Assembly (NCBI GenBank): GCA_964390495.1
Contig: CAYMIN010000019.1
Coordinates: forward strand, 1-64,000
Direction of reading: 5' to 3'
Source of the DNA: UBA11051 sp964390495
GTDB taxonomy: Bacteria > Armatimonadota > Zipacnadia > Zipacnadales > UBA11051
DNA length: 64,000 bases
A program made the position numbers and the translations under genes. Of the stretch, positions 1 through 7,869 are shown piece by piece (the first letter of the stretch is position 1; the number at the start of each line of letters is the position of its first letter). The notes beneath the pieces are model-generated. The model did not search any database and was not told the origin of the DNA. It saw only the letters and a list, made by a program, of their open reading frames with translations.

Positions 1-97
1 TTTTTCACCTACCTAACCAGCTCCCCAACTAGCCCCAAAGCAGCAGCGTCATCTTGCCTGTCCACCACTACACCCCTCCGCACTATTGGGGCTCTGG

Positions 98-1411
98 CTA
101 CTCATGCAGTTCCTTGAGCAGCTTTTCAGCCTCGTCCAGCACCACCTGCTCGCATTCCGGTTTCAGCCAAAGCTGCATATAGTACCGCATCGAGCTATCC
201 ACTTCATACCCACCGTGGGGGATCTCCGCCGCCGTCGGCAGGTACGACACGCAGCCATTGGTCGTACCCAGCACGGTGGTGTACTCAAAGGGCGATTGCT
301 CGGCGATATTCACAGCGTACTCGAAAAAGACCTCACCCGCCAGTCCCACAATCGCGTGCTGGCCCAGTCCGATTGCGCTGATGTCGAAGCGCATGGTCTG
401 GTCGGAGACTCCGGCGGCGGCCAGGTCTCGGAGGTAAGTGCCCCAGCCGACTAGGGCCTGGGCGCTCTGGATGGGTGCCTTGTCACCGGCGGCCTCCGCC
501 TCAGCCAGCGCCTGTTGGTATTGCTGCAGCTTCTGTTCCGCCTCCTCCAGGGCTGGCGGGTCCTGTTGCGGCACCTGAGCGCTGACTTTGCCGCACACTA
601 CTGGCCCGTCGAGCTCGGCACCTTGGTTCTCCACGGCCATCAACACACCACCGGCCGCACGAGTGCCGAGGCGCCGCGCATCTTCGAAGTTGCCACCGAC
701 CGGCTCCGAGTTGATATTCCCGCAGCAGCCCTGGCCGAAGGCTACCAGGGTCCCCGGGTAGATCTGCTCAAGCTGCCTCTGGGCGTAGCCCATCCAGTCG
801 GCGCTGAAGTAGTAGTTGTTGCCGCCCAGCACCACACCGTGGGCAGCGTGGGAGAACCAGAGCGCGACCGGCCGGCCTGCTTCATCGGCGAACCGCAGCA
901 CCTCGACCTTCCGGTCCACGATACCTTCCGGGTTTTTCCCCAGGATGATGCCCTGCTCGGTGCGCTGGCGGCGGTTGATACCCACCTGCAACGGTCCCTG
1001 GTGGCTGGTGATGGTAACCGGGCGCATATCGTTTAGGGCCATCTCCGCCAGCCCGGCCAGCTTGGCCACCAGGTTCGCCGCATAGACCTCATCCGCCTCG
1101 CCCATGCCGTTGACTCCGCGCATCAGCGGGCCGGAGTGGGTATGGCTGGTATTGAGCATGATCTGCTCGGGAGCCAGTCCGCAGCGCCTGCCGATCTCGC
1201 CGTTGACATCGTCCACGAAATCGTACGGGGAGCTGAGTATGTCGTTGGTGATTATCAGCGCGGTGTTATCGCCATCGCTGACTGCCAGCGCCTTGGAGCG
1301 CAACGCGTCGTGGATCCCGACGGCTCCATGTGTCCGGCCTCCGAAACCACCCATCAGTGCCCCTACCGGCGGGGTAACATCAATCTCTCCAGTCCCGACC
1401 TGAAATGACAT
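98..1411 (-). CDS. neutral/alkaline ceramidase-like hydrolase
   Basis: The 437-residue product matches the catalytic (N-terminal) domain of the neutral/alkaline non-lysosomal ceramidase family, zinc-dependent amidases. It opens with a VGTGEIDVTPP segment at residues 5-15, has GGFGGRTHG at 21-29, and carries the family signature NTSHTHSGP at 87-95. No signal peptide is visible, unlike secreted ceramidases, and the C-terminal immunoglobulin-like domain of full-length enzymes (over 600 residues) is missing. The start is well supported by AGGAGG six bases upstream. It lies 11 bases downstream of the URO-D-like gene, so the two are almost certainly co-transcribed. The substrate is unknown: this subfamily is widespread in bacteria without obvious sphingolipids, so ceramide cleavage should not be assumed. 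Family assignment is firm, activity is inferred. Confidence 0.85.
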   Translation of the reverse strand: MSFQVGTGEIDVTPPVGALMGGFGGRTHGAVGIHDALRSKALAVSDGDNTALIITNDILSSPYDFVDDVNGEIGRRCGLAPEQIMLNTSHTHSGPLMRGVNGMGEADEVYAANLVAKLAGLAEMALNDMRPVTITSHQGPLQVGINRRQRTEQGIILGKNPEGIVDRKVEVLRFADEAGRPVALWFSHAAHGVVLGGNNYYFSADWMGYAQRQLEQIYPGTLVAFGQGCCGNINSEPVGGNFEDARRLGTRAAGGVLMAVENQGAELDGPVVCGKVSAQVPQQDPPALEEAEQKLQQYQQALAEAEAAGDKAPIQSAQALVGWGTYLRDLAAAGVSDQTMRFDISAIGLGQHAIVGLAGEVFFEYAVNIAEQSPFEYTTVLGTTNGCVSYLPTAAEIPHGGYEVDSSMRYYMQLWLKPECEQVVLDEAEKLLKELHE

Positions 1412-1422
1412 CCTATGACCTC

Positions 1423-2532
1423 CTAACGGCCGTATTCCACGGCGGTCTCGACCATCGCAACGTAGTTTTCCACAGTCTGTGGGGTCAGCACCTCGGTATG
1501 TGGCGAAGCGGTCGGAGCCAGCACATAACCTCCGCCCGGCGCAGCTACGTCAATGTTGCGCTTGACCTCGTCTATTATGTATTGAGTAGGCGCAGCGTAC
1601 AGGTCACCGATCTGAATATTCCCCTCGATACAGACCTCTCCTCCCAGCCTCCGCTTGGCGTCCTCGATTGTCACATTGCCCAGCGGCGGCGCTTCGATCG
1701 GGTGTAGCACATCGCTGCCCAGGTCAATGAAGTCCTCCAGCACCTCATCCAGCGGCCCATGGCAGTGGGTGTGCAACAGGCTTCCGGCTGCGTGAATCCG
1801 CTTGGTCATTTGCTTCTCCGGCTCGATGCAGAAGGCCCGGAAGTCCTTAGCCGAATGTAGTGGTGGGGTGACATATTCCTCCCCCAGCATCGAGTAAACC
1901 GGTCCGATACCGGCGGCTAGCTCCTGGTCCAGAATGTCGCAGGTGCGCTCCAGCAGCATGTAAATCAGAGCTAGGACCAGCTCCCGCTGCTCGATGCTCC
2001 AGATCGCCAGAAGCTGACTGCCTAGCAGGTCGGCGACGATATGGATCGGGTTAGCGATTGAGCAAAGCACTACTCCCCGGTCACCGATCTGCTCCTGCAG
2101 CGCAAAGAAGCCGCTGGGATCAACCGCAATCGGCTCATAGGGCACTGACATCAGCAGCTCGACATCCTCGAGGCTTTTCACCGGGTAGTCTATACTCAGC
2201 CCTGGCAGCCCGCGGTTGCTCTCGCGCCGCCGCGATACCAGCTCACCGGCGGGCGTATGCAGCGTTGTGGTGATGATATTCCAGTCATCACCCGGCTCCG
2301 TCTCGTGCGAGTAATGTGCCTCCTGGGTGCCGGAGAGCAGAACTCCTCTGCCGACGCTCCAACCCGCTTGATAGTCGCCGTGCTCAGCGATCACCTCGAT
2401 GACGGGCCTGTACGAGGGATGCCGGCTGGCGACCCACTGTTCGTCCCAGCACCGCACGCCCCGCACCATGATCGGCAGCTTGGCCGGCTCCTGGCATCTG
2501 TAGGCAGTCAGCAGCCGCTCTCGTGAGGTCAT
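1423..2532 (-). CDS. uroporphyrinogen decarboxylase (URO-D) superfamily protein
   Basis: A 369-residue protein of the URO-D/MtaA superfamily (TIM-barrel proteins including haem-pathway decarboxylase and corrinoid or coenzyme-M methyltransferases). It begins MTSRERLLTAY, the usual opening of this clade, and has HTHCHG near residue 254, where MtaA-type methyltransferases place a zinc-binding H-X-C. The following segment, with a conserved HPIEAPP stretch and GNI, is also typical of the family. It is unlikely to be HemE: there are no haem genes nearby, and a second divergent paralogue lies at 12382-13461. It is the first gene of a two-gene unit with the ceramidase-like gene. The start is supported by a GGGTGAT ribosome-binding sequence. 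The substrate is unknown; a methyl-transfer role is a family-based guess. Confidence 0.85.
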   Translation of the reverse strand: MTSRERLLTAYRCQEPAKLPIMVRGVRCWDEQWVASRHPSYRPVIEVIAEHGDYQAGWSVGRGVLLSGTQEAHYSHETEPGDDWNIITTTLHTPAGELVSRRRESNRGLPGLSIDYPVKSLEDVELLMSVPYEPIAVDPSGFFALQEQIGDRGVVLCSIANPIHIVADLLGSQLLAIWSIEQRELVLALIYMLLERTCDILDQELAAGIGPVYSMLGEEYVTPPLHSAKDFRAFCIEPEKQMTKRIHAAGSLLHTHCHGPLDEVLEDFIDLGSDVLHPIEAPPLGNVTIEDAKRRLGGEVCIEGNIQIGDLYAAPTQYIIDEVKRNIDVAAPGGGYVLAPTASPHTEVLTPQTVENYVAMVETAVEYGR

Positions 2533-3082
2533 CGGCTATCACCCGGTCTCTTCAGTACCCCTGCAGCTATTCTCCGTTCTATTCATACAAAGCGCGCGCG
2601 ATTCCTGTCGCAACACCACAAATCTTGGCCACAAAGCTTCGGCCTCGGCTGCCGGATGCGCTTAAGACGTTGCCGAAGCAGCGTTCATCAAGTTCTCTTC
2701 CGCCCTAATCGGGAACGGACCTCGCGGCAAACCTTGACACTTGTGATGACATGCCACCTGCGTCGAGTCGCACCGAACCTTTAGTATTTCTTGAGCAAAA
2801 GTTGATTGTACGTTGAGCACAGGTGGGGTATTATATGTGGCAAAGAGGCAATCTATGTCTGACGGTTGCGCGAGACTGTCAGCTTGAAGTGGTTGTACCG
2901 TGGGGGAACGCATTTGCGTTCTGTTCACATCGCATCGCGTCCAGATATGGGTGATAGCTATGACTGCTTGGCACGCTGAAGGCCGATTCCACCCGAATCG
3001 GGAGCGTTTGGCATTTGCTTGGCCTTGTCAGCCACTAGCAACCGCAGTTGGATGGTATCCAACAACGAACGGAGCATGGCTC
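2533..3082. other. intergenic region between divergent genes
   Basis: About 550 bases between the divergent URO-D-like and PEP-CTERM genes. I find no convincing gene. The strand is AT-richer around 2790-2840, where a possible promoter is listed separately. The long distance from that promoter to the 3083 start leaves room for a leader, but no recognisable riboswitch was seen. Confidence 0.5.
2806..2834 (+). promoter_or_regulatory. possible sigma-70 promoter upstream of PEP-CTERM gene
   Basis: TTGTAC and TATTAT separated by 17 bases, in an AT-rich patch of otherwise GC-rich DNA. It would give a leader of about 240 bases before the start at 3083. The -35 match is poor (3 of 6). Confidence 0.3.
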
Positions 3083-4264
3083 ATGCGCACCATCGGCAGA
3101 TTAGTAGCTCTTCTGGTTCTGGGGTGGGCGTTGACCGCGCCGGCGGTGGCAGACCTCGACTGGACTTACGCCATGCCGGACAGCTACGGCGACGTCGGCA
3201 AGTACAGCTCTATAGCCTTTGACTCCAGTGGCCATCCCCACATCAGCTACTACGATGCCTCGTATGGCAACATCAAATACACCTACTATGATGGCTCCTG
3301 CTGGACAACGCCCCAGACGGTGGAATGGCACGGTAACGTCGGCTACTACACCTCTCTAGCTCTGGATGGCTCCGACACCCCGCACGTCACCTACTATGAC
3401 TGGGACAACATGCGCCTTAGGTATGCCACCTGGACCGGCTCCGACTGGGCTGTACAGACTGTGGACGATTCCTCCGACGTTGGCTACAACAACTCGCTCG
3501 CTCTCGATGCCGGCGGCAATCCTCATATCAGCTACTATGACTGGAACAACGAATATCTCAAGTATGCCGCCTGGAATGGCTCCACCTGGGAGATCGAGAT
3601 TGTGGACGAGGTCTCCGACGTCGGGTACACCAATGCCCTGGCGCTCGATGCCTCCGGCAATCCTCACATCAGTTACTATGACTGGGATAACCACCAGCTC
3701 AAGTACACCTACTGGAACGGCTCGGACTGGGCGACCCAGACCCTGGATAGCGGCGGCGATGTCGGCTTCCAGAGCTCCTTGGCCCTCGATAGCAGCGGCC
3801 ATGCTCATATCAGCTACTATGACGAAACCAATCGCGACCTCAAGTACACCTACTGGGATAGCTCGCAGTGGGTAACTACTACCGTGGATGGCGCCGGGAA
3901 AGACAATAATGTAGGCGAATATAGCTCCCTGGCGCTGGACGCCAACGGCTACGCTCACATCAGTTACTACCGCGATAATACGAAAGACCTAATGTACGCG
4001 TCTTACGATGCCACCTCCTGGGTCATCGAAACCGTGGATGCCACGGGCGACATCGGCAAATACACCTCCCTGGCGGTTGACCCAGAGACCGGCAACATCC
4101 ATATCAGCTACTACGACGAGTCCGGTGGCAACCTCAAATACGCTACTGCCAATGATCCCGGGGCTATTGGGTCTGACCCCGTGCCCGAGCCTGCGATCCT
4201 CGCTCTGTTCGCGCTTGGCCTGGTCGGGTTAGGCACAGCCCTCCGCCGACGCCAATCCGACTAG
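3083..4264 (+). CDS. PEP-CTERM protein with seven ISYYD-type repeats
   Basis: A 393-residue secreted protein. I chose the ATG at 3083 because it begins a clean signal peptide (MRTIGRLVALLVLGWALTAP, then AVA before D); the in-frame region upstream lacks protein character. The body consists of seven repeats of about 47 residues, each with a LALD...G.PHISYYD core followed by a W..QTVD-like strand, which suggests a beta-propeller or similar beta-rich fold. The C-terminus carries a PEP-CTERM sorting signal: VPEP, a hydrophobic segment, then RRR. That implies recognition by an exosortase/archaeosortase-type enzyme and attachment or secretion to the exopolysaccharide-rich surface. No exosortase is in this window. 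A clear intrinsic terminator follows at 4291-4320. The function of the repeat domain is unknown. Confidence 0.85.
   Translation: MRTIGRLVALLVLGWALTAPAVADLDWTYAMPDSYGDVGKYSSIAFDSSGHPHISYYDASYGNIKYTYYDGSCWTTPQTVEWHGNVGYYTSLALDGSDTPHVTYYDWDNMRLRYATWTGSDWAVQTVDDSSDVGYNNSLALDAGGNPHISYYDWNNEYLKYAAWNGSTWEIEIVDEVSDVGYTNALALDASGNPHISYYDWDNHQLKYTYWNGSDWATQTLDSGGDVGFQSSLALDSSGHAHISYYDETNRDLKYTYWDSSQWVTTTVDGAGKDNNVGEYSSLALDANGYAHISYYRDNTKDLMYASYDATSWVIETVDATGDIGKYTSLAVDPETGNIHISYYDESGGNLKYATANDPGAIGSDPVPEPAILALFALGLVGLGTALRRRQSD
3180..4150 (+). repeat. coding tandem repeats, about 141 bp period, seven units
   Basis: The DNA under the seven HISYYD-type repeats shows visible base-level similarity (recurrent catatcagctactatgac). 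This marks internal duplication within the PEP-CTERM gene, not a mobile or CRISPR-like array. Confidence 0.75.
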
Positions 4265-4290
4265 CCTACATCGCCGGGGAATTGCCCAAG

Positions 4291-4320
4291 AGCCTCAGGC
4301 GTCGGCCCTGAGGCTTTTTC
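4291..4320 (+). terminator. intrinsic terminator of PEP-CTERM gene
   Basis: A perfect 8-bp stem GCCTCAGG/CCTGAGGC with a 7-base loop, followed directly by five T residues, 27 bases after the stop codon. Confidence 0.85.
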
Positions 4321-4444
4321 GTGCTTAGCTTGCGGCGACTATCCCGCCCAGCCCCTTCTTACACCCGCACAAAGCGCGGATACCCGGAAGGGAAAGCAAA
4401 GGAGGATAGGTCGCCCCGCGACCGCCCCTCTGCAGGATCGGCCT

Positions 4445-5587
4445 TTACACCCGATCCCCGTCTCGCTGGTACTGATACTGTTCGGCCAGCTCCCGCAGGC
4501 GCGCGTCGGTATGTTCAAAAATCATCTTGTACCCAGCGCACAGATAGCTCGCGCTAGCGGTCCGCCCACTACCATAGATGCGGTCCTTGGGACAACCGCC
4601 GAAGCATTGGCTCCACCACCGGCAGCTCTCACACTCCGGCCCGGCCTTGCTCTTCGCCAGCGCAAATTCCTCCAGCTTTTCCGACTTCACCAATTCCGCC
4701 AGCGGCGTCTTCATCAGATTGCCCACGTAGTGCTCGGAGTCCACGAAAAAATCGCAGGCATAGACATCGCCATTGTGCTCGATGACCACATATTCTCCGC
4801 AGCGCTCCTTGAGCATGCACGAAGGGCCCGCGCCGCCGGCATAAATCTCCACCAGGTCGTTGAACAGCCGCACATAGGTCTCCGGGCAATCGGGGGCCGA
4901 CCACAGGTTAAATACCTCGCACATGAACTCGCCGTACTGCTCCGGCGTGACGGAGTATTCCGACATCTCGCCGGTTTGGGGGTCGCGCTCCAGGCACGGG
5001 ATGAATTGGAAGAAGCTTATGCCCTGCGCGCGCAAAAACTCCCAGATCAGGCCGGCTTTGTCGGCGCTGTGCGAGGTGATCATTACTAGCGCGTTGTATT
5101 CCACCTCTTCGGCCTGCAGCGCCCGCAGACCTTGAAGCACTCGGGCCAGAGTGGCTCCGCCGCCATGATCTACTCGCCACTTGTCATGGATTTCCGCCGG
5201 CCCGTCAATGCTGATCCCGACCAAGAAACGGTAGCGCCGCAGAAAGCGCGCCCAGTCCGAATCCAGGAGCGTCCCGTTGGTCTGCAGAGCATTAGAGACG
5301 ATCTGGCCGCGGCCGCCGTGTTTCTGCTGTAGGGCCACGACCAAGCGGAAGAAGTCCAGGCCCATCAGGGTCGGCTCGCCGCCCTGCCAGGCAAAGGTAG
5401 CCACCTGCGGCGACATAGCCATATACTGGCGGAGCATTTCTTCGGTGACTTGCGGGGACATGCGGTGGCGTTTGGAGCGTGGGTAGAGCGCCTTTTTCCG
5501 CGCATAGAAGCAGTATTTACACGCCAGGTTGCAGTCCGGCCCGGCGGGCTTCACGAGTAGTGATGATATTGGCTTGGTCCCTGCCAT
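4445..5587 (-). CDS. radical SAM/SPASM anaerobic sulfatase-maturase-like enzyme
   Basis: A 380-residue radical S-adenosylmethionine enzyme. The [4Fe-4S] SAM motif is C19-x3-C23-x2-C26 (CNLACKYC). It is followed by FAWQGGEPTLMG and a GISIDGPAEIHD segment, both hallmarks of anaerobic sulfatase-maturating enzymes, which convert Cys or Ser of type I sulfatases to formylglycine. The C-terminal SPASM region has the expected cysteine cluster, including ERCGEY, VYACDFF and CESCRWWSQCFGGCPKDR. Length and motif order fit the anSME family. No sulfatase gene is present in the window, so its client is either elsewhere in the genome or a different peptide. The downstream PEP-CTERM gene converges on it and is not an evident partner. 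Confidence 0.85.
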   Translation of the reverse strand: MAGTKPISSLLVKPAGPDCNLACKYCFYARKKALYPRSKRHRMSPQVTEEMLRQYMAMSPQVATFAWQGGEPTLMGLDFFRLVVALQQKHGGRGQIVSNALQTNGTLLDSDWARFLRRYRFLVGISIDGPAEIHDKWRVDHGGGATLARVLQGLRALQAEEVEYNALVMITSHSADKAGLIWEFLRAQGISFFQFIPCLERDPQTGEMSEYSVTPEQYGEFMCEVFNLWSAPDCPETYVRLFNDLVEIYAGGAGPSCMLKERCGEYVVIEHNGDVYACDFFVDSEHYVGNLMKTPLAELVKSEKLEEFALAKSKAGPECESCRWWSQCFGGCPKDRIYGSGRTASASYLCAGYKMIFEHTDARLRELAEQYQYQRDGDRV

Positions 5588-5640
5588 TCTCTGTCAATCA
5601 AGCGGCTGATAGATTCCCAGGCGTCCCTTATCAAAGTTTT

Positions 5641-5706
5641 TGAGGGGGGGGGATGCAAGGGGGGAGCTTTTTCTCAAGAGCTCCCCCCTTGCCAAGCCGT
5701 TCCCTC
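5641..5706. repeat. palindromic repeat family D, copy 1
   Basis: A 12-bp perfect inverted repeat (AAGGGGGGAGCT at 5657-5668 with AGCTCCCCCCTT at 5679-5690), followed by GCCAAGCCGTT. The same framework, gatgcaagggg...agcttttt...ccttgccaagccgtt, recurs in direct orientation at 7722-7790, so two copies bracket the FAD oxidoreductase gene. Confidence 0.75.
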
Positions 5707-7666
5707 AATCGTCGTATATCTCCCCGGCGCGCCAGCGGTGCCAGACCGTCTCATACCAGGAATCATCATCCGGCAACGGCCGCACCGGCGTCACTCTTAC
5801 CTCGGGCTTTTCTCCGTGCCAGCGCGCCTCGACGATTTCCTTGCGCATTTCCAGGTTTTCACTGCGGTGGGGCAGCCTATCGCCGTTCTTGGTGGCTACC
5901 AGGCGGTCGCCGCTGCGGTCCACGATCATATAGCTACCGCGACTGCCCCCGCCGCGCGCGATCAGGTCCTGGATGGTTTGCAGCGTAATCAGCGCGGTCA
6001 GAGCCAGGTGCTCGTTCTGGTAGGCCAGCGGCAGTTCGGCTGCCGACACCTGCTGCTGTTGCCGGGCCAGCTTGCCGTGAAGCCGTCCCACATCTTCCCC
6101 GGCGGACTCGACCTCAGGCAGCTTGCGCACGATGCCGGCGGCGGTGTCCATGGTTTTCTGCAGGCCCTCGCGCACTTTAGAGGCCGCCGGTCCCGAGCCG
6201 CCCAGCAGCTTCTTGAGCTGGCCGATTTCGGCCTCGATCTGCGCGGCGGCTTGCGGCAGCCATTGCGCAACTTCCGGGGCTTCGGCCTGATAGCGGGCGG
6301 TGATGTACTGTGCCGCCCGGCGGCCACCGACTTGCCCGGCATTCAGCGCGCTGCCCCCCGGCCGCACGCCGTGAGTGCCGGCGACTTCGCCGATAGCGAA
6401 CAGGTGCTTGACGGTCGTCTCCCACCACAAATTGACACTCAGCCCGCCGTTGCAGTGCTGGGCGCACACCGCCACCTCCAGCGGCTCCTTCAGGTCAACT
6501 CCATGCTCGGAGTAGATGTCAATGGCCGGCGGATTGAGCTGCTGGAGGCGCTGGTAGGGCGTCGCGGCGGTGGCACCGGAGCGCTCCAGGTAGGTCCGCG
6601 CCTCCTCGGCAAGCTCGCTCAGAGAGAACTCGTTCATGCCCTCGCCGGCCACCGGATTCCGCGACAGGTCCAGATAGACCTTACGGCCCTGATTGCGCTC
6701 CTCGTACACCGCGATATCCACCAACGAGCTACCGAAGCCCTGCAGCCGCTCGGCGTGAAACGGCCACTGGTAGCCCTTCAGAAAGGTGTTTGTCGCCACC
6801 TGCGCCATCGTCTCGTAGTAGTCATTCAGGAAGTGGCGCACCGCGCCGCCCTTGGCATCGGTGGAGAAGTAGGCGGGCACGACCTGCTGGTAGGAGCCGG
6901 ACAGGTTCCAGCGGAAGCCGGTCGAGGCCAGCCCGAACTGAAACTCGGCCATATTGTTCGCCCAGGCCCCGATCTGCAGCGCCAGACCGTGGCCCCCGAC
7001 CTGACCGCGCGGATAGACGCTGGTGGCGAACATCTCCCCCGGCCCACCCGTAGCCAGCACCACGTTGTTCGCCGCAAATACCGTCAGGCCATGATCCGCC
7101 TCGGCAAGCCGCTGCCTATTCAGCGCGAGGGCACCGATGACGTGCTTGGCCTCGCCGCTGCCGGCGCTCAGCAGCCGGATGATCTCATAGCCGTCGAAGA
7201 TGGGTATCTCCCGCCGCCGGCACTGCGCCAGCGAGGTGGCGAACATCTGCATCGAGGTCTTCGGCCCGGCCGAGGTCGCCCGCTGGCGCGGATCGTGGTC
7301 GGTCTTATAGCCCACATAGCCGCCGTAGCGATTGAACGGAAATCTCACGCCATTTTCGACCAGGTGAAAAAACGCCGGCACCGACCCCAGCGCCTCCACG
7401 TAGGCCGTGTCACCGTGGCACATGCCACCCTGGAACAGCGTCTGGGCCAGGTCCATAGGGCTGTCGGGCACATCGCCGAAGACCCCCAGCTTATAGTAAG
7501 TCTGCTTATCCGAGCCGGAGTTATTCGAGGTCCCGGCCCCCAGCCGCTCGGTGACGACGGCCAGGCTTCGTTCTCCCAGCCGGTGCAGGCACTCGGCGCA
7601 ATTCAGGCCGGCGGCCCCGGAGCCGATCACCAGGGTGTCAACCGCATACACCGCCACCTGACTCAT
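5705..7666 (-). CDS. FAD-dependent oxidoreductase (fumarate reductase/aspartate oxidase flavoprotein type)
   Basis: A 653-residue flavoprotein of the FAD_binding_2 superfamily (succinate dehydrogenase/fumarate reductase flavoprotein, aspartate oxidase, APS reductase). An N-terminal dinucleotide-binding motif VIGSGAAGLNCAE occurs about 12 residues from the chosen start. Other family marks are SGSDKQTYYKLG, ATGGPGE and a C-terminal FAD-binding GEVAGTHGVRPGGSALNAGQ. The C-terminal 200 residues resemble the helical capping tail of the family. I prefer the ATG at 7666 because the Rossmann motif sits at its usual distance; an in-frame ATG at 7699 is possible, and neither has an ideal ribosome-binding site. 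No iron-sulfur or membrane-anchor subunit neighbours it, so it may be a soluble stand-alone oxidoreductase. The substrate is unknown. Repeat family D flanks it on both sides. Confidence 0.8.
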   Translation of the reverse strand: MSQVAVYAVDTLVIGSGAAGLNCAECLHRLGERSLAVVTERLGAGTSNNSGSDKQTYYKLGVFGDVPDSPMDLAQTLFQGGMCHGDTAYVEALGSVPAFFHLVENGVRFPFNRYGGYVGYKTDHDPRQRATSAGPKTSMQMFATSLAQCRRREIPIFDGYEIIRLLSAGSGEAKHVIGALALNRQRLAEADHGLTVFAANNVVLATGGPGEMFATSVYPRGQVGGHGLALQIGAWANNMAEFQFGLASTGFRWNLSGSYQQVVPAYFSTDAKGGAVRHFLNDYYETMAQVATNTFLKGYQWPFHAERLQGFGSSLVDIAVYEERNQGRKVYLDLSRNPVAGEGMNEFSLSELAEEARTYLERSGATAATPYQRLQQLNPPAIDIYSEHGVDLKEPLEVAVCAQHCNGGLSVNLWWETTVKHLFAIGEVAGTHGVRPGGSALNAGQVGGRRAAQYITARYQAEAPEVAQWLPQAAAQIEAEIGQLKKLLGGSGPAASKVREGLQKTMDTAAGIVRKLPEVESAGEDVGRLHGKLARQQQQVSAAELPLAYQNEHLALTALITLQTIQDLIARGGGSRGSYMIVDRSGDRLVATKNGDRLPHRSENLEMRKEIVEARWHGEKPEVRVTPVRPLPDDDSWYETVWHRWRAGEIYDD

Positions 7667-7721
7667 GCCACCGATTGCTATATCGTCTCGCCGCACCATC
7701 AATCCGTCGAACCTTTCCTTG

Positions 7722-7790
7722 TGGGGAGATGCAAGGGGAGAGCTTTTTGCAAAAAGCTTCCCTGTTGCCCCTTGCCAAGCCGTTACTCTC
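7722..7790. repeat. palindromic repeat family D, copy 2
   Basis: Contains a perfect 18-bp palindrome AGCTTTTTGCAAAAAGCT at 7741-7758 within gatgcaagggg...ccttgccaagccgtt, the same framework and orientation as 5641-5706. It lies between the divergent flavoprotein and PHP-like genes. Confidence 0.75.
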
Positions 7791-7869
7791 ACGAGGGAGG
7801 CCGCTCGGCCTGCCCCAGCGAAGTATAATTCCGACCAAGCCAGCCTCAGACCTGCAAGGAGACAGCCAA

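Noticed and set aside
2662..2928. An 88-residue minus-strand open frame between the URO-D and PEP-CTERM genes
   Set aside because: No ribosome-binding site, no domain, and overlaps the likely promoter region.
5738..7828. A 696-residue plus-strand open frame opposite the FAD oxidoreductase
   Set aside because: The minus strand carries a complete set of flavoprotein motifs; the plus-strand translation is rich in Arg, His and Gln without any recognisable domain.
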